NCBI GenBank assembly: GCA_012295275.1
Contig: CM022665.1
Coordinates: 488,373-545,872, forward strand
DNA: 57,500 nucleotides
Origin: Chrysomallon squamiferum
Taxonomy: Eukaryota > Mollusca > Gastropoda > Neomphalida > Peltospiridae
Direction: 5' to 3'
Part shown: positions 11,500 through 23,570 of the stretch, one piece after another
How positions within the stretch are numbered: the first letter of the stretch is position 1
How the letters are laid out: every line of letters begins with the position of its first letter
The notes under the pieces: generated by a model
What the model was told of the DNA's origin: nothing
Seen by the model: the letters and a program-made list of their open reading frames with translations, nothing else
Database searches by the model: none
Program-made: the position numbers and the translations under genes

Positions 11500-12060
11500 A
11501 TATCGATAGATTGAAAACCCTGTCCACCGACTCGCGGGAATAACATGCCGTCATTAGAAAAAGTTAAGGTCAAGGTTCATATATGGTCACGAAGAAGCAG
11601 GAGTATCGGGTTCCATAAATCTGCTGTTAAGTTGTAAAAAGAACACATACTACAAATAATATTTACTCTTCGTGTCCCAGCAGTGTCGCAGGACAAATTT
11701 CAAAGTTTTTTTGTAATTAAAAAGGGTACGCTGAAATCACGTCCGTTGTGAAACTGTATCCAAGCCTGCGCTGCAGCTAATTGTCACGATGTGAGGGGTT
11801 GGAAGAGGTCTCGCGTGGAAGCAGTATCAGAAACTGTGCAATTAAATTAATTAGATTAATTTAACAAGATTTGCGTGATGATAAATGATTTCAGTGCGGA
11901 AATGATATACCAAATGCTTTTTATATTCTGCTAACCGTTAGCTGGATTCGAACCATCCTGGAAACAAACCGTAAAGCGTAGCGTTTTTCCCTCTATATCA
12001 GTACATCACACCAGAACCAGTTTGTTTCAAACTGTACGTACGCCGATACTGCCATTTATG
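11500..12060. promoter_or_regulatory. Island with nuclear-receptor DR1-like site
   Basis: Non-repetitive block without coding potential. AGGTCA-A-GGTTCA at 11567-11579 is a direct repeat with 1-bp spacing, the layout known for RXR/HNF4/COUP-TF receptors. The site is short and could be chance. Confidence 0.3.
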
Positions 12061-12243
12061 CTGTTTATTCTTTTTAATTTTGTAATACAGATTTTTATTT
12101 TATTTTAATACATTGTTGTTGTTTTTTATTGTTTTTTCACAGCTGGTTATTTAAATTAGGTTTCATACTGCTTAAAATAACTGTTATTTTGTAGATAAAT
12201 TATTTCCAGGCTAAGCATAGACATCTACAAAGCATACATGAAC

Positions 12244-12281
12244 ACATACATACATACATACATACATATACATACATACAA
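12244..12281. repeat. (CATA)n microsatellite
   Basis: About nine CATA units, one altered to CATATA. Confidence 0.9.
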
Positions 12282-12670
12282 ATATTTCGTTTACAGGGAG
12301 AGAAGGAGAGAGACAACAAAACACACAAAAAAAAAAAAAAAAAAAAAAGGTTATTTTGACATGAAATAATAGTAAATAAAATAAAATAAATCTTGGTAAC
12401 GGAGAGAAAAGTAAAGGTGTAACTACATTTATCTTCAAACTAAAAAGAAGATGTTGTAAATCTCGGCTGTCTGGTGAGTGATAGGAACAGCTTCAGGGAA
12501 CAGATGAATACATGCACGGGGTAATGAGAATAAGCAGATGACAAAAACAAGTGAGAAATAGGCCGTCACATCACACACAATGTTTAATCCTAGACGAACT
12601 GGTGATATATAGAGGTCTGTGCAAAACACGTGAACTGTAACAGGTAGTATGTGCGCCATCTACATTACCT

Positions 12671-12693
12671 CCCCCACCCAGTCCCAAAACCCC
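12671..12693 (-). other. G-quadruplex-type motif on the minus strand
   Basis: The minus strand reads GGGG-TTTT-GGG-ACT-GGG-T-GGGGG: four G-runs with loops of 4, 3 and 1. It fits the usual G3+N1-7 pattern and is rare in a sequence this AT-rich. Confidence 0.6.
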
Positions 12694-12717
12694 TTATCAA
12701 ACTGAGTGTCGTTTCTT

Positions 12718-12787
12718 TAAATAAATAAATAAGTAAATAAGTAAATAAATAGATAAATAAATAAATAAATAAATAAATAATAATAAC

Positions 12788-12823
<36 letters not shown>
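12718..12823. repeat. Compound (AAAT)n-(AAT)n microsatellite
   Basis: AAAT units with AAGT/AGAT variants pass into an AAT run; a second TTA tract follows at 12926-12966. Confidence 0.9.
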
Positions 12824-12824
<1 letters not shown>

Positions 12825-12925
12825 TGGCTTAATATTCTATGGACTGAGATTCGAATACACACAAATACTATTTGAAATTGTATTATTTAAATGCATGTTT
12901 CATTTATTTCTTTATTTAATAATTC

Positions 12926-12967
<42 letters not shown>

Positions 12968-13039
12968 TTATTTATTTATGTTTTAAACATTATTTGGCAA
13001 TGCATTTTTTTTTTATTTTTTTTTTTTTGTTTGTTTTTG

Positions 13040-13440
13040 TTTGTGGGGTGGGGGTGTGTACGTACATCTGAGCTGAAAGTGCAGCGCTTTCATTGATCAT
13101 GTTCGGGTTATCAACAGCTAGATCAAGCGTTCGTGTCGTAATGGCGTCACAGCACAGCCCACCTTGGAACCTCTGGGCGGTTACTCTAACCCCTCTTCCA
13201 CCTAATCCGCCGATTAAGAAAGTTTTTCTTGTTTAAGAAACACGTACGGTTATCCCACAACCACTAAATGTTTGTTTACCGTGCTTTGTTTGGTTCATTT
13301 CGACTAATTTTGGTTTCGTGTTCCTCTTTTAAATTCCTCATCGTAATCGTAAAGCACGTTCCAGAATGCTCGCTGTGGATCACGTAAAATGACGGCGCGT
13401 GCGATTCGAAAAGCAAGTCATTAACAGCAGATGTTCAAAA
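13040..13440. promoter_or_regulatory. Ordinary-complexity island, candidate cis-regulatory element
   Basis: About 400 bp of mixed-composition sequence with many CpGs between two microsatellite fields. No reading frame or splice structure was found. The call rests on inference only. Confidence 0.3.
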
Positions 13441-13472
13441 ACCTCAAACGGATGTAGAACCCCGAACTCATA

Positions 13473-13512
13473 AAATAATAAATAATAATAGTAATAATAA
13501 CAGCAACAAACA

Positions 13513-13582
<70 letters not shown>
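13473..13582. repeat. (AAT)n microsatellite
   Basis: Imperfect start, then a clean AAT run of about 22 units from 13517. Confidence 0.92.
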
Positions 13583-13584
<2 letters not shown>

Positions 13585-14219
13585 CACCCAGAAACGAAAA
13601 AAGGTTAATTGAATAAATTGATTTTTATTATTGTATTTGAATAGTTACCATGTTAAAGGCGAAATTAATTGATCTGTTAAAAATAACTGTTCATTTAAGA
13701 ACATTTTTTCGACAACACAGTGATGACAGTCATACGACAAAGATAAATGATGATTCATTTCATTTCCATATTAATTCATTGGCTTGTGACCAAAGATCGC
13801 ATAAAGATTTGTTAATTAATTGTTATGATGATTGAATTAATGTTTTGCCGATAAATTCTCTCTGAACTGAGAAAAGTTTTAGTATATCACAGAAACTGTA
13901 GAGACACACTATCAACGTATTAAGATCAAAACATAGATGCTTTTGTGTGTATGTGTGTGTGGCAGTATACGTGCGTGTGCAATCGCAAATTCTTTTTTTT
14001 CTTTTTTTTTCTTTCTTTCTTTTCTTTTTTAAACAAACAAAAAGAATTAATGATTTGTTTTACAGTTTATGCCCAACATCGAAGGGTCATATGTTGATGC
14101 AAGGTGAGAGTAAACGACTTTCTTTTTTAAACTCTGAGGCTCAAGTTTCAAATGCTTAACTATGTTCCTGGATCCTTTACTGAGTTGGAATTCATTATTA
14201 AAGAGAAAACAATATGGAC

Positions 14220-14560
14220 GATTTTTTCCCAATGTTTAAGAACAACATTTGCATCGATATGGTAATACCTTCATAAAGACATAATTCAATAAAGAATTTT
14301 TGTGCAATCTTCCCTGAAGTGGAATTTTATTGGGTGATTTCACCAAGGAACATCTATTCGTGTCACATTTGCATTCAAAATTCCGCCGATCTGACAGAGC
14401 ATTTGTCATTTTACAGCGACCTATTAATCTCTAGGCATATGGAACAACTCTATTAACAAACTAAATACCTATTATTTCACATTAAACTTTGTAATTACCC
14501 CCAGATAGCCTGCACATAGAATTATTTAAATATGCAAGTATTATCGATGCAAATGCGTGC
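14220..14560. promoter_or_regulatory. Candidate POU-bound enhancer with three perfect octamers
   Basis: Three exact octamers (ATTTGCAT or its complement) lie at 14247-14254, 14367-14374 and 14547-14554. The first and last sit inside the same 14-bp word: CATTTGCATCGATA at 14246-14259 and its exact reverse complement TATCGATGCAAATG at 14542-14555. The flanks of these two copies do not match, so they are not part of a longer inverted repeat. The block is non-repetitive and has no coding potential. POU-III factors bind octamers, and the only transcription-factor gene in the window is a class III POU gene 41 kb downstream. Autoregulation is inferred, not shown. Confidence 0.5.
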
Positions 14561-15739
14561 ATAAAAAAAGTCTATTTTCTACTATGAGGCCCAAAGATTT
14601 ATTCCTTTTTTAAAAAAGAGCTTTACTACCATCTTATAAGTAATCTTTTTTTTATTAAATAATAATTCAATTAAATATACTTGTATTAGTTTATTCTAAT
14701 TTACTATCAATGGCTACCTCAGACTTAACAGGTGAAATGACAAAAGTTACTGTGATATGATAACAATAAGATGTTTTGAAAATATAAAGGAAATAAATGT
14801 TTCTCGAATTAAACGCAGGTTATAAGTGCAGGTTAGTAAAAAAAATATAAACAGAGTTTTTAAAATTTGGAAGTCTTTGTATTTAAAGTGGAACAAAAAA
14901 AATAAAAAATAAAATAAAAAACAGGGGAAAAAAATGCAACAACAAACAAACAAACAAACGAAAACAACAACAACAACAATAATAACGAAAAAATACAAAC
15001 ATAAAAAAATATGATAAATGTGGAATACTTAAATGACTTTGTTTCAAGATAAAACTTAATAAGATTATCTCTTGTAAGGGCATATGAGATATACTTTGAC
15101 TCCAGATAGGTATATTACATTTTCAATAACCTTTAATTTTTTATTCGTAATTTCTCTCCTTAGCCGACTTCAAATGCATCTGTTCAAATGTGTATTTTAT
15201 GTCTACGTTCATTCCTTAAAAACAACAAAACAAACAACAACCAAGGAAAAGTATTTTAGAATTTGTTTTGTGGATTAATGTATACATGTAATAATGACCT
15301 TTTTCTAATAATATTTGACCAGAAAGAAAAAAGAGTAAGAATGGATAACTACAGCTCTATAATAGTCATTTTGTTTAGTTTTGAAATTCTAGAAAACATT
15401 TCGAAATTACGAAGACAGTTTTGAAAGTTTTAATTTTAATAAAAAATATTTTTGAACTTTTTTGTCATTTTAAATCTTGCGAATAATATTAAACTAAAAT
15501 ACAAATTCTTTCTAAATGCTGACAAAATGTGTCTAACAAAGTTCAATTATTTTTCTGTATTTTGTTGAGTGATACGCCATTTTAGACGTCTGTACAACCA
15601 GCCATTGAGTCATATGTGAAGTTTTAGTTATTTTCATTTGTTGTGTCATATTTATGAAAACTGTTAGAAGGTTTACAACATAACGCTCTCTGGTCAGATT
15701 AAATGATTATTCGAAAACATCTTCTTATGATATATACAT

Positions 15740-15784
<45 letters not shown>

Positions 15785-17225
15785 CATAACACTGAAATGG
15801 ACGATACAAACTGACATCGTGTATTTATTACGGTTATCATCATAGTTATTAATAAACGCAGTACTTTTATGTTACAAAACATTTAATTAATGAATGTACA
15901 CACACACATATTAGATTTTCTTTGATACTTGTTTTGGGTTCCTATTTTTTATTTATTTATTTAATTTATTTATTATTTTATTTTTTATTGATTATTATGC
16001 ATTTTACCATTAGTATTAGCAGGCATGTATGTTTTATTTCTACATTTTGTGAAGGAAAAAGGCCAACAGGCTTATTACAATAAAATATTGCATTCAGAAA
16101 AACTAATGAGAAAAGACGCACTACACAAATAAATTTTATAAAGATTAAAAAAAAAAAAAAAATTAAAGAAAAAGTTAAAAAAAAAGATTAACAACAATAA
16201 AAAAAAAAAAACAAAAAAAAACAACAACAACAAATTAGCAATAATAAAATAATTACAGAAGAGAAAATGAGACAGACGTGAAATGGGAAGCGTGGAGGAG
16301 ATAGGTGGACGCACGTAACTACGTATAATTATATTTTAGTTGTCGTAAAGATGGTTTATCACATGAAACAGCAGGAGACCTGTTTAAACAATGTTAATTT
16401 CGCTCCTAAATGCCTCCGCTTGTCACAGATGTCTTTGTACCTGTAACCTAATATCATATCTGTCGTTTAAATCCGTGTCATGAAACACAGCGTTTTTGCA
16501 AGTCGCTAAAAATTATATACCTTTTAACTGACATTTCATTTAGTATTTACACTTTCAAAGAAAAACTATATAGTCTAAAGTCTAAATGTTCTGCACTAAG
16601 AAAAAAAAAATTAAGAAGACTGATATAAAGTAAGTTGAATATTTGTCGTTATTGTGATATATTTCTAATTATGTTTTAACCCACAAAATTTCATCTAACT
16701 GCTTAGAAAATTACAATGTTAGCTAACAGTCTGGATGTTGTTTCATACAGCACTTGGCGGCCATCTGATAATTATGCAAGGAGATAGATATTTGGGTTGA
16801 CATTCTCTTCTGCTCTAGTTCTTTCTTTCTTTCTTTATTATTTTGGTATTTCATTACCTACTTTTTTTTTTGTAATTTCATATCTGTCCCAGTAATTCAT
16901 TAATAATAATAAAAAAAAAAATAATAAAAATCAAATCAAATAAAACATACTCAAAAAAAAAAATTAAAAAAAATAACAAAAAAATAATAATAATAATAAA
17001 AAAAAATTAAAAAAAAAAAAAATAATAATAATAAAAAAAAAAATAACAAAACAAAAAAATACAACGAAAAATTTAATGTCATTATGTAAATGTGTTGTTG
17101 GACGCATGTTTACAACTATACCATCGCAATATAACATCATCTGTTTAGAATATAATGTGTTTTGTTTCCAATCAATAAACGGTTCTATTTGACGGCATAT
17201 TGCAATTTTATTTTATTTATATTAA
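14560..17225. other. Intergenic, AT-rich, no gene seen
   Basis: Holds AAC/AAT-rich sequence at 14880-15005, a (TA)n tract at 15747-15780, A-rich sequence at 16140-16260 and a highly A-rich low-complexity field at 16905-17065. No exon was recognised. Confidence 0.55.
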
Positions 17226-17395
17226 GTTTAATATGAACTAAGTTAACTACAAACACCTTTCGAAGAACTTAAATGTAAATAGTTTAAAATAAGTTGAATT
17301 AACTATTTACAAACTCGTTTGGAAGAAGTTAACTGAAAACAGTTTAACTAATTAACTTCATAAACCGTTAAGTTCGACGGTAACGCAATGAAGTA
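17226..17395. repeat. Degenerate tandem repeat, about 50-60 bp unit
   Basis: Around three diverged copies of an AAGTTAACTA...ACAAAC...TCGAAGAA..TTAA pattern. Old and eroded. Confidence 0.5.
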
Positions 17396-17807
17396 AATAG
17401 CAACATTTTATACATTGTTCAAAAATAACGAACCTTTCATTTAATCCTTATACCTTGGAAATATAATGTTTGTTTTAATATATTACACATTTTTTTTTAA
17501 ATTATTATTTTTTTTCTTTTCAGAAAAAACGGACAAAATTACAAAATTAAATTTCTCGGATCAACTTTATTGTACATAATAAATTAGCTATTATATATAT
17601 TTGGTTCTGAAAAATTCACACAATTTCTAAGGCTTCGTTATCCTATTTTTGACAACAAATATTCATAAAATTATGTAACTAAACCTCAGTCATAGCTAGT
17701 TACACCAGTAATATTATACAGTACGGATGTACTAACGTGCATGAGTGAAATATGGAAATGCCAGAAAAAGACTGTTCGAGTAGGCTTTGTTTCAGTCAAG
17801 TAAGTCT

Positions 17808-17808
17808 A

Positions 17809-17863
<55 letters not shown>
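17808..17863. repeat. (AAT)n microsatellite
   Basis: About 18 clean AAT units. Confidence 0.93.
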
Positions 17864-17868
<5 letters not shown>

Positions 17869-18134
17869 GATGGTAAACATTTCGTGAAATAGAGATTTTT
17901 GTTGTTGTTGTTCACTATGCATCGTCCTGTTATCTCTAAATTCATGATATAACGGGAGACTGGTGGGAGTGATGAAAGAAACATAATTTGAAAATATTTA
18001 TCTCTTCACTATTTATAAATAAAAGTATTATCAGCTACCACGATAACTTTATGCATGTGTGTGTGTGTGTTTGTTTGTGTTTGTGTATATATATATATAT
18101 ACTAAAAAAATATATATATATATATGTGCATTTT

Positions 18135-18137
<3 letters not shown>

Positions 18138-18211
<74 letters not shown>
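18138..18211. repeat. (AG)37 microsatellite
   Basis: A perfect 74-bp AG run, preceded by TG and TA dinucleotide tracts (18055-18124). Its apparent open frames (RERERE / SLSLSL) are repeat artefacts. Confidence 0.95.
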
Positions 18212-18215
<4 letters not shown>

Positions 18216-18463
18216 ATGAAAAATAACAACAACAACAGAATCTGCAGATTCTTAGAACAAAAGATGTATACAAATGTATATCACACAAACTCTGACTATT
18301 GAACTGAAGTGTTTATTTAAACAGACTGGATTAATGCTTCTATTAATTTGGATAAATCTGACTTTTCGCACATCTTATGTCTGCTTTGACACTGTATTAA
18401 ACAGAAAGACGTTTATTTAAAGATTTTACTAATTACAATGATCGCCAGAGTTCAATGATCTAT

Positions 18464-18554
18464 TAAAAAAAAAAAAAAAAAAAAAAAAACACACACAAAA
18501 ATCTTATACTACACTTTTCTCTCAAGTGATGGTAATTCACCGTTAGCATCCCAC

Positions 18555-18585
<31 letters not shown>

Positions 18586-18602
18586 AGAAGAAGAAGAAGA
18601 AA
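18464..18602. repeat. Two poly-A tracts and an (AAG)n tail
   Basis: Poly-A at 18464-18489 and 18554-18583 with an AAG run to 18602. The C-rich sequence just after (18618-18644) has runs of four to five C. Confidence 0.9.
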
Positions 18603-18689
18603 AGAACGACCAAAAAACCCCATTCCCCTCCAGAAAACCCCCACTAAAAAAACAAAACAAAAAAACCCTTGCTTTCAAGACTGAAACAG

Positions 18690-19080
18690 ATAAATTGTCG
18701 CTTGGCTCTATCCAGCTGAAGTATTGAATAAAATAGCATATTCAAGCACGATTCATATCTTTCTGTTAAAAAACATCGTGATTTGTCTCGATGTGGGTCA
18801 AGGTCATTATGAGGAAGAGGTTTTAATTTTTGGTTATAAAAACTAATGGTGTGTTGTTTTATGTCACTAGACTCACACATATTTTTAGGTTAGTGCCTCA
18901 TAAACTCGACATCCAACGTACAGGTGATGACTACAAAAGGTACTTATGTTTTGTGGGCTATTAACAACAGTATCAAACGTTTGCTGCACTACATCGTCGA
19001 CGTAAAGCACCTGTTGCATCAGACAGAGTGAAACAAATGACTGCTGGTAGAAACAGCATTATTTCTTTTCTGCTTTTCAT
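18690..19080. promoter_or_regulatory. Island with an extended nuclear-receptor half site
   Basis: Non-repetitive block carrying TCAAGGTCA at 18798-18806, the extended half site known for NR5A/ERR-type receptors. No coding frame. Function is inferred. Confidence 0.25.
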
Positions 19081-19129
19081 AAATGGCAGCAAAAAAAAAA
19101 ACAACAACAACAACGGTAATTACGATGTT

Positions 19130-20090
19130 TGATGATAATAATTTGCAGTTAAGAAGGTTATAAAATATTACAAGTGAACGTCAGATGTAAATAAACATGT
19201 AGTTTGAGTCGCTGTTGTTTATTTTTGTTTTAAAACGGAAAAGAAAAATGTTAATTGTAGCTTCAGGCTTCATTTGTCAGTTAACAAAAATTCTAAACAC
19301 ATCTTACTATGCGCTGTGAAAACGAATGAATTTAAAATATTGATATGGCTGGAAATTTGTTCATGGACAACATATTTATTAACAAAAAGAATGATACTTT
19401 TGGAAAAGCCCCCACCCCCCAAAAAAATATTTTTCAAAAAGAAGAAGAATTATTTTTTTTTAGTAAACTACATATTTTAGAATAGCTTTCTGAACATTTT
19501 CGTTATAAAATAATTTAGTTTACATTGGCAGTACAAATCTTGTACCTGTAAATGAAAAGTTATATTCTTACATTTGACTGAAAAAAAAAAAAAAAAAATT
19601 AAAACAATAATACAAAAAGATGTGCATATGGCAATGCTGAACTTTATGAATTTTTACTTTTAAAGGTAAAAGTAAAATAATAAAATAAATCAATCAATTA
19701 GCGATCATAGTTACTTCAAGTCATAAAGATTACCGCATTTTTTACGAGCTCCAACTTTAATTTTGTTAAATTTCAGTACGCGTTTTAAAAACGATTTAGC
19801 AAATAAAGCGCCTGTTTCTTTTCGCCGGATAATTATTTGAAAGTCAAGAAATTACAAAGCCAATAGATCATACAAAAACTGGTTTGAGTTGTAGTTTTTA
19901 CATCAAATATTTCACTTTCACTTAAAAAAGAAAGAAAGAAAAAAAAGAAATCTATGCAATTTCGCACGTGCGAAACGTGCCCGTGACCATTAGCATCGAC
20001 CGAGGTTCATTTTGAGAACTCTACAACAACGACATAATTCATCATCATCATTTGTAAATTTTCTAAAAATGAAATTAATAAAACTACAAA
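19130..20090 (+). repeat. Dispersed repeat family, copy B
   Basis: Same orientation and block order as 7500-8200. Copy B carries CGCACGTGCG near 19964 and a CCCCCACCCCCC run at 19410, and is longer because of insertions in the middle. Both copies end just after a CATCATCATCA box followed by an AATAAAACTA-type word. Unnamed family; no protein remains. Confidence 0.72.
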
Positions 20091-20279
20091 AGGAAGCAGC
20101 CGTCTTTAAGGAAAGAGATGGTTTGATGGTAATTTGATTGGCACAAACATTCCCCCATTTCGTCTGACGGTGCTTGCAGCAGACTGCTTGTCTCAGGCGG
20201 AGGACATTGCTTCTTGGTGATTGACTTGTGTGCAAAATAATAGACGAGGTTTCATAAATCTGTAGCAGCATAACAGTAA

Positions 20280-20540
20280 TTTATTGCAGATATCACTGTC
20301 CTTTCATTATAGCCTTCTGTCTTTAGTGAGGTGCAGGGTCATCTTGGTCGAGAATTATGGAAAACAAGTGTAACCTTTTGATTTGAATCACCAGTTTTAC
20401 ATTTGCATATATCTAAGAAGTAATTATCTTTCAGACATTCTTCATTGATTTTGTCTTTAAAACATCAAACATCGAGACCGTTTGCCATTTCTATGGCAGC
20501 GTTGCTTATATAATTTAGTCAAAAAGAAGAACATTACTAA
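20280..20540. promoter_or_regulatory. Island with one POU octamer
   Basis: Non-repetitive, non-coding block holding ATTTGCAT at 20401-20408 and a nearby TAATTA. A single octamer is within chance expectation. Confidence 0.25.
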
Positions 20541-20720
20541 AGATCTTCTAGATATTTTTTTCTCTTCCTTATGCATAGTTTTTATATAATTAAACTCCAA
20601 TCATGTGTAGATTAGTGGTTATAAGCCAAACTGAAAGGTAAGAATAACACATCGTGTGTTTGTTGTGAATATAAAGTAAAGTAATTCTACACTGTATGTG
20701 CGTGGTGCTGTTGAGAGCAG

Positions 20721-20723
<3 letters not shown>

Positions 20724-20809
<86 letters not shown>
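20724..20809. repeat. (AG)n microsatellite, 86 bp
   Basis: A perfect AG run. Flanking sequence is unrelated to the other AG tracts. Confidence 0.95.
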
Positions 20810-20811
<2 letters not shown>

Positions 20812-20991
20812 AAATGCTTTTCTAATTCATCTGGCGACATTTTGATTTCTTCTGTGAGGTTCCTGATCTATACGTTCTGCTTGTGCGCACGTCGAATCTA
20901 TGGCTTTATGACTTCCTGTTAACACGAAACTGCAGACTCCAGTGTTAAACTAATCATGTCTGTTATTTCCGTTTGTACGCATATCCCACTG

Positions 20992-21106
20992 CTTCTTCTT
21001 CTTCTTCTTCTTCTTCTACAAAAAGAAAACAACAAAAAAACAACAACAACAAAACAAAACAACAAAAAACAACAAAAAAACAGAAAACAAAACAACAAAA
21101 ATCAAC

Positions 21107-21141
<35 letters not shown>

Positions 21142-21290
21142 GTAAATAAATAAATACTATTACTACTACTACTACTAATAATAATAATAATAATAACAAA
21201 AACAACAAACAAAACAAATAAACAAATAAAAACCACAACAGCATCAAAAACAACCCAAGCCCGCCAAAAAAAAAAAAAAAAAAAAATTAT
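20992..21290. repeat. Low-complexity (CTT)n, (CAA)n, (AAT)n, poly-A field
   Basis: CTT units to 21017, CAA/CAAA to 21100, AAT runs to 21200, CAA again, then poly-A at 21267-21286. Open frames here are artefacts. Confidence 0.9.
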
Positions 21291-21838
21291 AATAATACCA
21301 GAGGAAATTCTTTCCTCTTGAAATATTTCGTACTGTTTCCAGGTTTACTTAAACGGTTTATTATATTTCTGAATATAATGGCTTATTGTTATTATAGTAT
21401 TATAAAGTTTTAAGGTTTTCACAACAGTATAATTTTATGTATTAACAAAAATATCTAAGCTTAAATTATCTTTGGAGTTTTAGTCGATGTAAAAGATGTA
21501 CAAGTGTATTGTAAACAACAACAACTGTAAAAACAATAACAACAACAAAATAAACAAATAAAAAATATATAAATAAATAAAGTAACATATAACAAAAAAT
21601 AATAAAATAATAATAATTTCCTGTAACGTTTTGTATAATGCTTGTGTTTAATTATATTTCAGTTAAAAATAAATATAAACATCAAATTATACACAAAATG
21701 TATCAGTTCTACAAAATCGATATTGATAAAAATTTGTTTTGTTAATATACTAATTAAGAGTGACAAAAAATTTTTTTCTGCTCAGTTTTACTCTTTTATG
21801 TAAGTCAGCTAAAAAAAACAAGTGGAGCGCACTAACGA

Positions 21839-22344
21839 GACACTACACTGCACAGGTCTCTGACACTACACTGGACAGGTCTCTGACACTACACTGCACA
21901 GGTCTCTGACAATACACTGCACAGGTCTTTGACACTACACTGCACAGGTCTCTGACACTACACTGCACAGGTCTCTGACAATACACTGCACAGGTCTTTG
22001 ACACTACACTGCACAGGTCTCTGACACTACACTGCACATGCCTCTGACACTACACTGCACACGCCTCTGACACTACACTGCACACGCCTCTGACACTACA
22101 CTGCACACGCCTCTGACAATACACTGCACACGCCTCTGACAATACACTGCACACGTCTCTGACAATACACTGCACACGTCTCTGACAATACACTGCACAC
22201 GTCTCTGACAATACACTGCACACGCCTCTGACAATACACTGCACACGCCTCTGACAATACACTGCACACGTCTCTGACAATACACTGCACACGTCTCTGA
22301 CAATACACTGCACACGTCTCTGACAATACACTGCACACGCCTCT
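21839..22344. repeat. 23-bp minisatellite, 22 units, with higher-order structure
   Basis: Exactly 506 bp = 22 x 23 bp, with no unit of odd length. The unit is ACACTACACTGCACAGGTCT plus CTG, with variants at three sites (ACTAC/AATAC; CAGGTC/CACGCC/CACGTC; CTCT/CTTT). Left units carry AGGTC, middle units ACGCC, right units mostly ACGTC. Because 23 is not a multiple of 3 and the unit lacks stops in several phases, long minus-strand open frames of Cys/Val/Gln/Arg composition arise with a 69-bp period. They are not judged to be genes. There are no spacers, so this is not a CRISPR array. Confidence 0.97.
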
Positions 22345-23290
22345 AATAATGCGGTCGCGGTTTTGAAGAGACGCTGTCATGCACATGCACTGATACGAAG
22401 CTTGTCATTAAGATTTGTTGACCAAGCAAATATTTGCTTCTGATTTCTTCCATTATCAAAGTGATGGGAATCCGCTATGAGCCAAGTGGCCTTCAGGTGA
22501 TTCAAATAGAAGTCTTTTTTTTTTTTTTTTTTTTTTTTTTTCCCTCTTTTTAAAATGTATTGTCCTCAAAAACAGGAAGCAAAAGATTAGAGCATTTTCT
22601 TTTTCTTTCTTTCTTTCTTTTTTTTTTAAACAGTAGAAATATATTTAAAATATTAAATAAAATAAATATCTGCAAAGCAAAAACATCCAAGACAATAATA
22701 AACCAATTTTATTAAAAGATAATTAAAATCAATATGGAGACTAGAAATAAAATAAAGACAAGAATTATATATACACATAGATTGTAGATTTAAAAACGCT
22801 TCAAATATAATACGTGTGTGTATTCTCTATATTTTGGACATGTATATTTTCTTCTGACCAAAATAAAGGACCTATGTCAGAAATATATATATATATATCA
22901 AATATCCATTCTATTAAAATTAATATAGGGCAGCAGATAATGATGCTACATAATCTTGATTTCTGTATAAAAATGTTGTTATCATCTATTTTCGAAGGAA
23001 AACTGCGATGATTTAAATAGTGTATGTTCTTTTGGTAGATATCAGTTACTACGTATTTTCAAACATCAGTTATATAGAAGTTAGTTTCAGTAAAATTAAA
23101 ATAAAAAAAAACGTGAATGAAACAGCTGTTATGAACTTGTGTAACATTAATTTTTGGCACGTATACTCGAAGGTTCTAGAACAAGATGGATTGTACTTAA
23201 ATGAACTTTGTCGATGTGTAAACTAATACTTGAAACTACATGTTAGGTGTAAATATAAAATTACAAGTCTTTTGCACGTCTAAAGCTATT
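22345..23290. other. Intergenic, AT-rich, no gene seen
   Basis: Contains a poly-T tract (22518-22541) and scattered TA runs. Nothing with coding or splice support. Confidence 0.55.
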
Positions 23291-23570
23291 TTTTTTTTCA
23301 ATATAGATGGCTGTCACGTGAAAGCCTCGATCCGGTTACACGCAAATGGACAAAGAACAAGATAAACGCATTTCACGTAATGCACGTCACTCCTTATTTA
23401 TTGTGTGCCATTTGAACCGATATTACCTACCTTTGTAATCCGCTGTCAGACACTGCATGAATGAAGCGCCCCAAAACGGCATTCATGTTACCAGATCAAT
23501 GCCAAACTGTTTAACGGATAAAGACGAGACAATAGAACACACTAACAGACACCACTCACATTAACAGTAT
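23290..23570. promoter_or_regulatory. Ordinary-complexity island, candidate cis-regulatory element
   Basis: Contains TCACGTGA (23316-23323, a palindromic E-box), a TGCACGTCA word and balanced composition. It does not read as protein. Function is inferred from complexity only. Confidence 0.3.

Noticed and set aside
11930-11990. tRNA-like T-loop (GGTTCGAATCC on the minus strand)
   Set aside because: The T-stem is imperfect and no matching acceptor, D-arm or A box is found at the right distance.
21839-22344. Regular array resembling CRISPR repeats
   Set aside because: The 23-bp units are contiguous with no spacers, and the context is a eukaryotic genome. It is a minisatellite.
21843-22386. Cys-rich repetitive minus-strand frames across the minisatellite
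   Set aside because: Several overlapping frames are open at once because the unit lacks stops. No splice, promoter or family support.
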